Below, one piece after another: positions 42,564 to 55,581 of a stretch of DNA of 64,000 bases; the first letter of the stretch is position 1, and each line of letters begins with the position of its first letter. This stretch comes from Austropuccinia psidii. Lineage: Eukaryota; Basidiomycota; Pucciniomycetes; Pucciniales; Sphaerophragmiaceae. Under the pieces are notes generated by a model. That model had not been told where the DNA came from and did no database searches. It saw only the letters and a list, made by a program, of their open reading frames with translations. Both the position numbers and the translations under genes were made by a program. The stretch lies in assembly GCA_023105745.1 (NCBI GenBank), contig JALGQZ010000015.1, positions 19,258,499-19,322,498 on the forward strand, in the 5' to 3' direction.

Positions 42564-44259
42564 AAATATTCAATTTTGGAAGACCTTCCGTATTGGCATG
42601 CAACCAGAATGGTTAATCTTGACATAATGCATAGTTTAATACTTATAATTTTGAAGGATCATGCAGCTTTCACATTGTGCATTCCAGAGTCCAAATCAAA
42701 AATTTACCTCAGGTCCCGCAGGGAATCCAATGAAACCAACAATTCAGACTCAGATTCCATGACCTCCAACAGCTCTCTTGATAAAATCACATAGAGAGAA
42801 GCCTGCTCCCTGAGAAGAAATGAAGCAAAAATAATAAATGAGCCACTCCCCACTACTTCCACCCCAAAAAACAACTTCCCAATGACCACCCCTCACCAGG
42901 AACATCCATCTAGTGGTTCTGCGGAGATTCCTTCATTTGATGTGTATTAAATGCCCACTTCTGAAATCCCCTCTGAATTGGATATCACTTCGCTGAGTGA
43001 TCACCAGATCAAGGGTGAGGCTCTGGAGCATCTGCAACAAATCATATCGGAGACGATAATTCCCTCATCATGGACAAGAGTCCCTTGCAACATGGGTTTC
43101 CCCTCTCATGGTAGCTTAAAAGCCGCTGAATGGGCTCTCTTATATAAGGTCTATATTCCATTTTTAATGCTCAGTAAACATATGTAATTAGATGCACACC
43201 AATCCGCCAACACTAAAACAGAATGGGGCAGTCAGAAGAACTTGCAAATGAACTAACCAAGAATACATTTCATTTGATTAGTGCTATCAAAATTGCCAGA
43301 AGTTGGACTGTTTCAATAAATGATGCGACTGCATTTGCTCCACATTGGAAAAAATTCCACCTTTCCAATCAACACCTGTTCCGAAAACAGAAAAGTAAAC
43401 CAAATCATCATTTTGCTGATCATATTCCCGAACTCTTCCAATGTTGGGGCCCAGCACAAGCCTCAGCCACATGGGGTTATGAGTACTTGATTGGAGTATT
43501 TGCAAAGATGCCAACAAATAACAAGATATGTACGCCAATTAATAAGATCAATATATTCACATTGATTAAACACCTGAGCTGAATGAGAATAACTTCGAGA
43601 AACTCTGAATAGATGATATAGATCAAACCTTACTTCAACATATCTGGTGATGTTCCAACATTTCTGTTCTCCTGAAATCCCCATCCGTGCCATGTGAAAT
43701 AAAACAGCTTTTTGAATCACATCCACCTGCCCTGTTCAATCACCATAAATATAACAAACCATACCACCATGACCAACAAAATTATGATTGCCTGGTTGAG
43801 TACTTACAGAATTTTCATGCAAAAAGGGAAAGAGTTGATTGGATCAGCTTAGAGACTACCGTGCAATCCACAAGTCATCCCACTTCAAGGATTGTCTCAC
43901 CTTGGTATTTTCCAGTTTCAAACATTAAGATTGGAAACAATATATTTTCAACTGAATCCAAAAATGTCAGCAACAGTGTGAGATGTTTTCTGAGGGGCAA
44001 CTCACAACAATTTGGTATTATTAATAGCATTTTTAAAGTCTCTGAGCCATCTAGCATACTGCACAATAACTTTCTGATCTTAAAAGCTTTGAAGATTGAT
44101 GTGAATTTCTTACCAGATTGGCTGCATCTCAATATTTATAAAGCTGTTGGTTTTGATGATGGAAACTTGATTATATCTGAAGAAGAAATAGAAGGTAACT
44201 GTGGATTGTATGATAACAAAGTTCTGTCATGTGGACTGTATGTAATGATAAAGCCATGA
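42564..44259 (+). pseudogene. Tnp2-type transposase pseudogene, C-terminal part
   Basis: Resumes in the frame of 32249 with KYSILEDLPYWHATRMVNLD and LILIILKDHAAFTLCIPESK, a conserved region of fungal Tnp2 proteins. A TAG near 42792 and a TAA near 42948 interrupt it. From 42951 it reads WTRVPCNMGFPSHGSLKAAE and WALLYKVYIPFLMLSK, then shifts frame to 43223-43582 (HFADHIPELFQCWGPAQASA, YEYLIGVFAKMPTNNK). A last block at 43687-44259 (ESHPPALFNHHKYNK; VSPWYFPVSNIKIGN) is probably the C-terminus. With several breaks the protein cannot be made whole. Confidence 0.78.
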
Positions 44260-44505
44260 TTTCATGATATTTAGTCTACAAAATGCAAAACTCTCAGATT
44301 CATTAGCATTTTTTCTAGTGAAATAACTGCCTCAAAATTTAGTGACAGAGACATGCCATTGTGACAAGCAAAGCCCATTATTTCACATTGACACAAAGAA
44401 CTTACTATTTTGACATTGGGTACAGTGTGAATAAGCCAAGTTCAATGATCAAATGACCCACACACTCACCTTTCACAGAATCCAAAATTTCTAACTGCGC
44501 CATCA
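44260..44505. other. 3' flank of the Tnp2-like gene
   Basis: No gene seen. It ends in the CATCA target duplication of the solo LTR. Confidence 0.5.
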
Positions 44506-45250
44506 TGTAACAACCATCCATCAGTGGTAAGGGTATTCATTCATACACCCACTCAAACACCCCAAACCAGCAAATCCAGTATCTGCATCAGCATTCAGTT
44601 TCAGCAATCTTCATTCTGAAACATGCATACAGCTTGGTACATCAATACAGCCTGTCAATACCTGTACTGGTTGGATTCACCCAATACAGTTTCAATACAC
44701 CAATATGGAACTGTATGATCACTCAAATACACCACACCTCTTGTACAGGTTCTGTACAGCTGTACAGGACCTGTATTGGCCAGACTCAATTCAATCATCA
44801 ATTACTCTCATGAAAATTCTTCCTCTGGATCAGGGCTGGTGATTCTCACATATACCAGCCCCTCTTTCTCCCCCTGGGGACTTTTCCCCAGTTAATTAAT
44901 TTAGTTATTTATTATTTTATAATTATTCTTATCCTTATAATTGGGTATTATAATTATTTAATTTTAAGTTAGTCTTTGCCTGTACAGTATGAGTTGGGTG
45001 GCCATATCCTTATTAACCCTTCTCTTTCCATTCTGACAGGTTGAAACAGTGGACTTGGACTTGTTTGTGGTTGGCTCTTCTATTTTCTTACTCTTACTCT
45101 TGTTGCTGCTTTTCTTATATTTATTCTTTTAGCAATTTATTTTTGACACTCTTCAGTGTACTCCTTCTTACCATATCTTTGAGCCCTCCATAAGTGAGTC
45201 CCAGTTTACTGAGTGCCAGGCCCTCTTCACTTCGAAGAGCCCCTGTGACA
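44506..45250 (+). repeat. Solo LTR of the element B family
   Basis: 745 bp, TGTAACAACC to CCCTGTGACA, in the opposite orientation to element B, flanked by perfect CATCA duplications (44501-44505, 45251-45255). It carries the same CAGTTAATTAATTTAG segment (44889-44904) and TATA-like motif. LTR-LTR recombination removed the interior. Confidence 0.93.
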
Positions 45251-45255
45251 CATCA

Positions 45256-45800
45256 TCATGTTGGAAGGGGAATCGGCCCTTGCACACCTGCACACGCCAA
45301 TGCACACGCAAGCGCACCCGCACCCGCCAATGCAATCGCACAGGCACCGGCCAAGAGTGGTTTCATGTGTCACCCACAAATGGTCAATTCCACCTGACGT
45401 TAGGCCCTCACATGTATTGCCTTTGTGTGCATGTGTCACCCATGCACCCACTGCATTGTGCAGCGGGCTCTAGCCATGTCACCCCCTCCTGCTGAGCTAG
45501 CTGATTCATGGCTACACAAAATTAGGACAACACATCATTTGGCCATGGTGTGCCCTTCACACACACAGCCGCACCCTCTGTATTGTGCGGCGGGCTCTAC
45601 CAGTGTCATCTGCAAAACGACAATCCTGCTCAGGCGGAGTCCTTTCATGGCTGACCTGGCAAAGTCAAACCCCCCGCCTACATCAAGAATGGCTGAAGGA
45701 ACTCTTTTATGTGTGTGTGTGCAAACAGGCAGGTCTTGTGTAATTTTTACCAACCATCGGACAGTTGCGGGATGATCAGGTGGTGAGGAATCTGAGTTGA
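45256..45800. repeat. CpG-rich stretch with a short direct repeat
   Basis: Much richer in CpG than its surroundings, with CACACGC/CACCCGC-like runs. ATTGTGC(A/G)GCGGGCTCTA occurs at 45455-45472 and 45582-45599, followed in both cases by a TCATGGCTRAC-like phrase. Such subterminal repeats occur in CACTA-like transposons, so this may be the right end of the Tnp2 element. No terminal inverted repeat was identified. Confidence 0.4.
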
Positions 45801-46593
45801 TGGCACAGGGGAACCAATATTGGTGGATGTCACAGGATTTGGTTTAAGACAAGAGTGTGACGTGTTCTCAACGTTCGCTTGATTTTTGCTTGACATGAGC
45901 TCGACTTTTATCCTACTTGACATTGGCTTGATGTGAAGTCAATCGCCAACAATTGAGACAAGATTTTCCCTGGTGTGAAGAACCATCTTTATTAAAAATT
46001 CAACATAATTAATGAATTATATCCACTTCTGAAAATACTATATAGATTAATACAAAAGAAACTTAAATGAAAGAACCAATCAACTAGTTTGATTTTGAAT
46101 AATCTAAAAGCAATCCTTTTGGTAAATAGGCTCATTTATGCTCTTAGTTTATCATAATGTTTTTATCCAATAAGAAAGATGAATAAAAATAAAAGAAATT
46201 CAAGCATAAATATAGCTGAGTGGCAATAAGATAAAATAAAGAATAAATGATACAAAAATCTCATAATCTATCCTCAAAGCTTCAAATACAGCTTAATGAA
46301 GCTTTCAAATACAAAACCTTCCATGAAGTGTATTGGAAGGAACTCAATTGAGGAAAGGATTGGAATATACTCCAACTAACTATGAGGATCCTTAGGGTAG
46401 TTTAAGGTGTTTGAAATTAACAAATCAAATAAACCTCCTTACCCATTTGTGTTTCCAGTAGCCATATTCAGCTGGATAAATATTAAAAACAATTCAGGAG
46501 AGTAAACATATCAGGATAATATGAATGTAATTTGGACAAGGGATACTTTCAGAGATACTCTCAGACATAGGCTCAAGATACTGTAAGGGACTT
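45801..46593. other. No recognisable gene
   Basis: AT-rich, without supported frames. It borders the truncated 3' end of the minus-strand Gypsy relic. Confidence 0.45.
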
Positions 46594-49500
46594 TTATCCA
46601 AGTCCCCTACATTTTTCTGTGGTGCTGAAACCTTTAATATACCTTTCTACTATTATTAGGCATTCATTGATGCTTTCTTTTCCTCCTGGGACAAGTCTTG
46701 TTAAAAATTCCATGTTAATGGTTTCCCATGGGTGCTTTGGTTCCTCTATGTGTTGGAGTAGCCCATACCTTTTCCCAGTTTTCCTGTTTGAATTCTGGAA
46801 TCTTTGACAGGTGCTGATATATTCGCTCACATCTTTCTCCCATTGAGGCCACCAAGCTGTGCTTTCTACCCTCTTTTTAGTCCTATCTTCAATAATGTGT
46901 CCCATGTATGGGAAGTCAGGGAATTATTTCAGGATCAGGGAGATATGGTCCCTGTCTATCACTGTGAAGGAACTAGTGTGCCTTTCTTTGTGATAAAGCA
47001 GTCCATCCATAAGAAAAAATTTATTATCCTTACAAGCCCTAAACCAGGGCTCCTCTAACTGGGCTCCTGTATTTTGGCTGAAGGAGTTGTAAAATTATCC
47101 TACAATGTTTTTGTTTTACATAGGTTTTAATAGCTGAATTATAATACTCAGTGTGATGTTCAGAGGAACTTATTACCAATATAAAAATTTCTGTAACATG
47201 TTATTCACTTGGGCAAGTCTCTGGGGTCCCACTTCCTGGTTCCCATTCAGATAATCTTGAGTTCTTCCTCCTATCTATATCCAAGAAGTGAAGAGGAATT
47301 TTAGAAGCTACTTCAGGGTCATAAGCAGGGTTGCTTTTGACATTGTCCAATGGAATTCTACTGAGGCCATTAACATAATTGTGGCTTTTCCCGCCTTGTA
47401 TATGATGGTCATGTTGCCTCTATCCCCTGGATGGCTATTTGCCACCTCAACATGTGTCTATTAGTAGTATTCATGTTGGGTAAAGACTTGAATGCTGTAA
47501 AGTCTGTATAAGATTCAAATACTGTACCCCCCAAGTATCAATTGAGTTTCTATAGGGCCCAAACCAAATGAGAGCATTCATTCTGGGTTGTTCCATACCT
47601 TGCAGCTGAATCTTTCAGCCGTACCCCTTCCCTAGGTTGACCATCTAAAATTGGTCTTTGGTGAAAGGCTGAACCTAATCCTTAACTGAAGGCTGCATCT
47701 ATGTACAAATTGAATGGTAATTAACAGTCACATAGCATGTAGACAGTTGAGTTACTGAGTTTAAGTTTGATTCTCTCATATGCATTCCTCCTCTCCTTGG
47801 TGATCTTGAAAACTAAATCTTTTGAAAATAACTTGTATAAGCTATTAGTTATGTAGGCAACAGTGTTCATGTGGTATCTGTAGTAGCAAGCAAAACCAAG
47901 GAAGGTTTTCATACATTTGATGTTCTTTTCTACTGCCTTTTTCAGTATTTCTGCTACTTTTTTCTGGTCTATGGCCAGGCTAAGGCCTGAGAGTTTATTC
48001 CCCAGTGCCAATAGTTCTTGTTGGCCGAAATCACACTTATCAAGTGAGATTTTCCAATTGATGGGTGTGCATTTACTTAAGACTCTGTCTACGTACTGCA
48101 GATGGTCTTCCCATGTTGCGTAGTATTTGATGACATCATAAATATGTACTACCATCCAGCCTTCCAGTATTTCTTCTTGAAATTTTGTGTCCATCATCAA
48201 TTGAAAGTGGGGTGGTGCATTTGTATGCTAAATGGAATCCTGGTGTACTCATATATACCCATGTGGCATATAATTATGAGCAACTTCATGAAGTTTGGTT
48301 CAACTCCATTTTGGTGGAAGCCTTTCATACAATTCATCTTTGTGAGGTATTTGGCTTTTGCCAGCTTTTCTAGAGCATGGGTTATCCTTGGGATAGGGTA
48401 CCTGTCAACTTTGGTGCAGTATTTCAGTGCTCTAAAATCTCCTCACAATCTAGACTTACCATCATTCCAAGTCATAGGGACAGGTATGGTTACTTGCACT
48501 ATTTGATTGTGTCCTATCTTTCTGACGACATTCATATCTAGGAGCTCATTGAGATTTTTTTAAATTTCCTGCCTGATATCCAGGCTTACTTTGTATAGAG
48601 GTATTCTAAGCTTTGATAGATAAGCCTTTCCACATCTATATCCATTTCTATATCATGGCTTCTAATTTTAACTAAAGGTTCTTCCCCTATTGCAAAAGCT
48701 GGCCTATCCTTCCTCAAAGTTTGTGGTAAGCTTATTTTCTGTTTACTAGTGAGGTTAGCACTAATTTTACATCTTTGAATTAATTAAGATATTCCTCTAG
48801 GGGGTCTTGGCTATAAAACTGGTATATGTCAAGTGAAAATTTATTTTCCTTGTTTGTACCTATGGAAATATGCCTATTTTTACTATTGTAAATATCAATT
48901 CCATGCATACTTTTGTAATCTGTTCCCAGTCAAAAACCTTAATTGTGGGAATCTTCAAGAAACAAAACCTCTTTGTTAAGTCTGACATTACCCTTCCTAT
49001 GGGGTATTATCATCTATTCAATAATAGTCCCAATGGATAATATCTTTTCTGATGCACTTTTAAAATTCTTTTCCTTGGTGGGCAGAGTTTCTTCTCCCAA
49101 TTTAAGAATTGTATGTCCAGATATTTTCTGGCTACTTTTGAGAATTTTGGACCACTATAAATGAGAAATCTATGTTGAGAACTGTGAAAAAAAAGTCATC
49201 TTAGTGGCTGTCCCATGAATGTATGCCATACCTTTAGGTGATGTGACTAGGAAGGTCTGTGCATCTTGTGTATGTTTTCACAAGCTTTTATTGGTTTTTT
49301 CTTGTGGTAATACTAATTTCAACTGTATTTCCCAAATTTCTAGCTGGGTTTCCTCTTGGTAATACACTGGAAATTGTTCTCTTGGGTCTTGGTCATCATC
49401 AGAGCTTTCTCTGATGGCATCACCCATAGAGTCAGCTTCAGAATCTGTGGGTGGGCCTTCTTCCTCTGGGAATTTTTTGATTTTCTAGACTTTATTTTTG

Positions 49501-50290
49501 GCCTTTGGACAGTTGTTAGAATAGTAACCCACAATTGTGACAACATTTTTTCTTCTTGGTCACTTCTGACACCCTCTCTCTGGGTTTGGATTTATTGTTG
49601 CCCTGAAAGTGTGTTTTTGCCTGAAACTATTGCCTTTATATAGGGGATATTATGATATATTTGTTCTTTGCCTTAAATCTTGTAAGGTACTGGAAATATC
49701 CTTTAGAGTGAAAGCTTGGTTGCACCTGCATTTTTCTGCATGATCTGATTCTCCTGGAAGTTGTGTGGGGAGTTTGTGATATCTCACTTCAATATTAATG
49801 TGAGGATCAATGGCTTTAAGTCTTTTAAACTGTTTAAGACACAAGTAATAAGGATCATTTTCCCCTGAGTATTTGTCATTTTCAACTGAAATGGTCTTTT
49901 GCCATATCCAAGTGTCATTATTGTACTTTTGGAATTATTTGACTCTTCCATAATGACCAATTTCTTCTGCCATATGTTTCTTTAATTTCTATGTACCAGA
50001 TACTAGTATTTCCTGTGAATGCTGTGCTCAGTCTGTTTCTAAGCCAGTATTCTGGTATACTTGGCAAATTAATGAATATTCCATAAATATAATAAATTAG
50101 TTCCATATGATCAAATTCTTCTGCACCAAACATTTCAAAGTCTTGTGGCTTCTGAAAGCTGTTTCAAAGCTTCCTTCTCTGAGGAAGTCATATTATCTCC
50201 ATCTTGCTATTTTTATGGGGATGTGTAATTAATCTCCATTGGGGAATCTGGTTTGATTTCCTCTCTGAGGTGTGGATTATTGTACGGTTT
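46594..50290 (-). pseudogene. Relic of an E-like Gypsy element
   Basis: Minus-strand blocks in normal order. Gag: about 49650-50290 (EALKQLSEA, IWYIEIKETYGRRNW, TFTLKDISSTLQDLRQRTNI). Zinc-knuckle remnant near 49520-49550 (CHNCG). Reverse transcriptase: 47721-48500 ([16 protein letters not shown], where the DD of the catalytic site is lost; CDFGQQELLALGNK). RNase H: near 47300-47700. Integrase N-terminus: 46594-46905 (KRVESTAWWPQWEKDVSEYI; LIIVERYIKGF with Glu for the catalytic Asp). It is truncated after that point and full of stops. It is closely related to element E but older and inverted. Plus-strand frames here are its shadows. Confidence 0.8.
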
Positions 50291-52475
50291 TTCTATGAAA
50301 CTCTTGATAATAATATCAAATATCACAAGTACTATGACTTTCCTCAGTAGAAAATATAATATAGTTAAATATTATAACCACAAATTTATATGATTATTAA
50401 AATAATTATGCAAAAAAAATATACAATTATTATGAAATAATTTAATAATAAGAAATTATTGATAATTAAAATAAATTAGAATTATTCAATTATTGTTATA
50501 TTCACTGACATTCATAACAATAAGAAGTGTAAAGCTCTTAATGAGATAATTAAATGTAGAAAATATTAATATATATCCAGTTATAAATAATATAAAAATA
50601 TTATTTATAAAAGAAATTATCACACACACTGTGTAGAGACAATTCTTATAGAAAATTCCTATAAAGAGAATAATACTAGATGAGAAAACATAGAACTTTA
50701 AATAAAAATTTCTTATGATATTTATTTAATACAACAAGTCAAACAGCAACAGTTACCATATTAAATCATGACTATAAGTTTAAAACATGCCTAAAATGAA
50801 TATTGAAAGAAAAAACAACTTTTTATGGCAAAAAATATGATTAAGGAGTTTTTAAGAGGAATTTGTGGATTTTAAAAGATATTTGAGAGAATGATTTTAT
50901 ATAAAAAATATATTGTAGATGATTACAACAATAATCTAAATTCTATTATTTCAATTCTCAAAATTTATATTTAATAAAGAATAAAATAACTTAAGAATTA
51001 CTTTAATAATAAGATTTTATATTCAATAAAACTTTAACTGTTTGAATGTCTAATATGATTGGAATGATGACTGATTCTTCACAAAAAAAGTGATGAATAG
51101 ACTTTTCCTATGTCTACAGAGAAGCTCTCATGATTCATAATGGAACTATATAGCATGCTCAGGTCAAAACTACAAAACTATACTTAAAAATAAGGTTCTT
51201 AACTTAAGGTAAATTATTTTTAACTTGAATTTAAAGTTACCAGTGTTATTCTTAACTCCAAGTAACTTTAATCCTCTTTTGTATTAATTATTCAAAGTTT
51301 TAATATAAATGAATCTTATTTATATTAAATTTCATCACATGAGAAGCTTAAAAATAGAGTTTCAAGCAGAAATCTCTTAAACTCATTTTTTTAATTAATC
51401 TTGAAAGAAATCTTAATTTTCTTTGGGTATAATGAAAGTAATAAATTTCCAAACTAATTACCAATAAAACCTGTGTATAAAAGATATTTAAAGTCTTATT
51501 TATACATAGAGAATGAAATCTGTAAGTTTTGTGCAAATTTCAAGCAAATCCATTAAGAATTGGATTTTTAATGAGTTTATGAAGTTATTGCTATTTTTCC
51601 ATATAAAGTAGAAATAAACACAAAACCTTATTTTTTGATAAGGTTTTAATGCTTTTAAACTTAAACCTTTAATCTTATGTAAGCTTTTTAGGCTTAATAA
51701 AGCTTTGACATGTCTTAAAGCCTTGATTTCAAGCTTGCATACTGGGATTTACCCTTTGGCAGCTTGAAACTCCTGTCCAAATTGGGATAAAACCAGTTTA
51801 AATTTAATTTTGGATCAAAGACAAATCTTAAAGTTTAAATAAGGTTTAAAATACTCTAATACAGGTGGAAAACTTAATTGAATCCTTACAGATCCAAAAA
51901 GCTGGGTACCCCAGCTGTGTTTGGTCTTTTCCCTTTTTCCCACCTTTTTGTGTGGATTTTCCCCTTTTATTCATTTAAAGCCATACTATTGCCTTAAAAA
52001 CCTTTAAATTGAGCTCATACAGGATTCTAATTATGTATGGCAAATCCTTAGCCAACTCAGTAAATATACACAACATCTTAATTTTAAGTGAAATTTTGGT
52101 ATGTTTGCATAAACATTTTGCAACTTTAAATTTAAGCTTATTTAAGCTTAAATTTAACAGTTTTAAAAAATGTTAAAAAAGTCACAATTGTACTGTGAGA
52201 TTCTTAAATCTCCTAATAAGTTAAGAATTATTCATTTTTGGGTATAACACCCTATGGGTGTACCCTAGGTTAATTTTGGAGTAAAATCCAAAAATAAAAT
52301 AATAATGGTAACTTTGTTTATCCAAATAAATTTATACATATTTCTTGTTCTTTTTTATTTCAAATTCAGTTGGTAAGTCTGTTTCAGACTAAATCAACTG
52401 TGTATAATGTTATTTGTGGCTGTATGGGTATGTCAAACATACCTCACAGGCTCACAATTATTTCCAAAAACATTT
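50291..52475 (-). other. AT-rich leader/flank of the relic
   Basis: No coding frame. From about 50291 it resembles the stretch from about 63256 on (CTATGAAACTxxTGATAAT, then AGTACTATG and ATTATAACCAC), so both are probably leader sequence of related minus-strand elements. Confidence 0.5.
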
Positions 52476-53214
52476 TGTCAGCCTGTGACTCAAAACCAGA
52501 GCACAAGCATGAGAGCCAAATACCATAAACTAATGGTAAAGCCAAGATACCACCACATCATGGAGCTGAGCCAAATTAACTCAAAAGGTATCAAAAGAAA
52601 GAGGAAAATCACCTCTTTTCAAATATACAAGTCTCATCATCATAGGAAAAAGAATAACAAAGTTATTCCTGCTCAAAGCTATTGCTGAGCATAGACCTTA
52701 ATTTTCACCTCTCATCTGAAATACAGAGTAAGAAGCTTAACCTCATCAAATCGGTATTCAAAATAAAGCTCTAAGTCAGGGCTATTCAATGGTACCAGCC
52801 AAGCTGAGCTAGCACCAGCATTACAGAAGTTATGGCCAAATTCACGCCAAATAAGGGTGAATACAATATTCACCTCTCATCTAACTCCTACAGTTTTAGT
52901 GTGAGATACCTAGAGTGGGGTCTTTCTGGAAAGAGAAACATAAGGGCTATTTGATGGCTCCATTCATTTCCCCATATCCCATCTAGGACAAAATTTATAA
53001 GGAAAAAAAGCCCAATGCAGCTTTTTGCCTAAAACACGCATATGTACAAAACTCTTGTACAAGGCATAACTTTGCGATATTTGATGATAACCATATAAAA
53101 TGTGGTACCATTGTGTAGAAAACATACAGGGCTAAATACCAAGCCAATTTTAAGTTAGATATCTCAAAAACTGACAAAGGTATGGCTGTTTTAAGGTCAA
53201 AATCCCAAAGTTTG
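52476..53214 (+). repeat. Truncated LTR of the element E family
   Basis: Begins TGTCAGCCTGTGACTCAAA like the LTRs of E and matches their first ~720 bp with many differences. It stops at TTTAAGGTCA-AAATCCCAAAG, directly against the 5' LTR of E. Confidence 0.85.
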
Positions 53215-54654
53215 TGTCAGCCTGTGACTCAAAACCAGAGCACAAGCATGACAGCCAAAATACCATAAACCAATGGTACAGCCAAGATACCACGAAAACA
53301 TGGAGCTTAGCCAAATCAGCTCAAAAGGTATCAAAAGCAAGAGGAAACTCACCTCCTTCTGAATACATAAGTCCCATCACCAGAGGACAAGAAATAACAA
53401 AGTTATTCCTGCTCAAACTTATTGCTGAGCATAAACCTTAATCTTCACCTCTCATCTAAAATCTAGAAGGAGAGGCTTAACCCCATCAAATGGGTACTCA
53501 AAATGAAGCTCTAAGCCAGGGATATCCAATGGTACCAGCCAAACTGAGCTAGCACCAATATTACTGGAGTTATGGTCAATTTCAGGACAAATAAGGGTGA
53601 ACAAAACATTCACCTCTCATCTAACTTCTACAGTTTTAGTGTGGGATACTTGAAGTGGGGTCTTTTTGGAAAGGGCACAATCAGGGCTATGTGATGGTGC
53701 CATCCACTTCTTCATATCTCAACTATAACAGAAGTTATGAGGCAAACAAGCTTAATACAGCTTTTTGCCCAAACCACGCCTATGTACAAAACACCTTGTA
53801 CATGGGATAACTTCGTCATATTTAATTATAACCATACCAAATTGGGTATCATTGTGTAGAGAACATACAGGGCTACACACAGAACCAATTTTGACGTTGA
53901 TATCTCAAGAATTGACAAAGTTATGGCTGTTTTAAGGTCAGATTGCCACCTGCTGTCATATACAGCCTTACCATGGGATAAGATCCTATAACCATGAATA
54001 TGAGGTTTCAAATAGACAAAGAAGCTTGTTTTTACTTCAATACCTCATATTTCAGTCAATAATTGGGTCCCATACAGTTTCTGTACAGCATTCTATGCAT
54101 CATACACGTCAGAATCAGGCTGTGAGGTTCCCAGATGAAAACTTTCACCCTGTATTGGTGAAAACTGCCCAGATGTGGTTTCAAAACCACATCTGAGCCC
54201 AATACAGGTTATACAGGCTGTTTACAAACCACAATCCAGTACTAGAGAGTGAAAAAATCTTCACTTCCTCTATGTGGAAAGGACTAGCACCCTTTCCACC
54301 CCATTTCAGGATAAAAAGGAGGCATTTCACAGCCAGAATTGTCTCCTCATCCTGCACTTGAATAACCTATTTAGTAAACTGTCAAAAACAGTTTTACTCT
54401 TGGTTAATAATCAGGTATAATTATAAATTTCATTATTGTAGTCTTTTATTATTGTAACCCAACAGATAAAGCTGCACCAAGGGCTTTCAACAGCTCTCAC
54501 CACCACCATATCATATATAGTAAAGCCCTTTTAAGCTTGAATTTAACTATCTTTAAACCCTTATAAATCTCTTTAAACTATTTTTACCATGTCACAAACA
54601 TAGTTAAAGTTGTATTTAGCCTATTTACACCTTTATCATAGTTTCATGCTGACA
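53215..54654 (+). repeat. 5' LTR of element E
   Basis: 1440 bp. An ATAAAAAGG TATA-like box lies near 54312. Followed by TTTTGGGGGCCTGGCC, a possible primer-binding site from the TGG. Confidence 0.9.
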
Positions 54655-55581
54655 TTTTGGGGGCCTGGCCATGTTTTAAACCATTTTGGACCTTATAAGT
54701 AAGTTTTTTTCTCTTATTTTCTATTTTCTGACAATTGTTTTATATTTTTTAGGTGTATTTTCTTTTAAAATATATATTTTTTATATATATTTTACTTTAT
54801 TACTCGTATTATAAGAGTACTTACCACGTGGTTTATACCCACTGAAAGCTTTATTTTTGGCGTGTTTACATATAAAACACATAAGCCATCAATAAGTCCT
54901 AAATTCTTGATTGAATAAGGACACCTCTGACTGAAAAACCATCAGTTGAGGCGTGCTTAAGTGTATTGTTAACTCAATTACACTTATACAGAGCCACTTA
55001 TTCAGATTACACCTGAAAACCACAAGTGTATCTGTTGGATACTGGCACATAAACAGTGTGAAAGGGTACCAAAAGCTGTAATTCTGACGTGGAATTGTTG
55101 ATTTAATTACACTGTCATTATACAGGGCACATTGTAGTAACATACAAGCCCAGAGGCCAATCTTAGATGTGCTAAACCAGCATTTTTGAGAAGTCTTAAC
55201 TGACATAAGCCCTCTTTTTCCTGCCTTGATTCAGTGGAAGAAAATTACATCCCACTTGAGACCCAGTCACAGGCCAACACACCAGTGACACCCTCAGAAC
55301 CAGAGGGCAGCAAGGGAAAAGAAAGAGACACAGTGAAAGTCTCATCACATCCAAGAAGTGGAGTCCAATAGCCACTCAGAAAAGTAGAAAACCACGAATC
55401 TCTGCATCAATACAAGGTAAACCAACCTTAACTACTTTTACAGGAAAAATTACAATTATTAACCCAGTTGTAACCTCCAAAGGCAAACTGCCCAAATCAG
55501 TAGATAACAAATTTGTACAAGGCACATTCAAAGGTAAATACCCTAAGAACATAAAGTTTTTGACTGCTTTCAAACACTGAT
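54655..55581 (+). other. Leader of element E
   Basis: Untranslated stretch between LTR and gag. It includes a minus-strand 105-codon frame that I do not regard as real. Confidence 0.5.
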
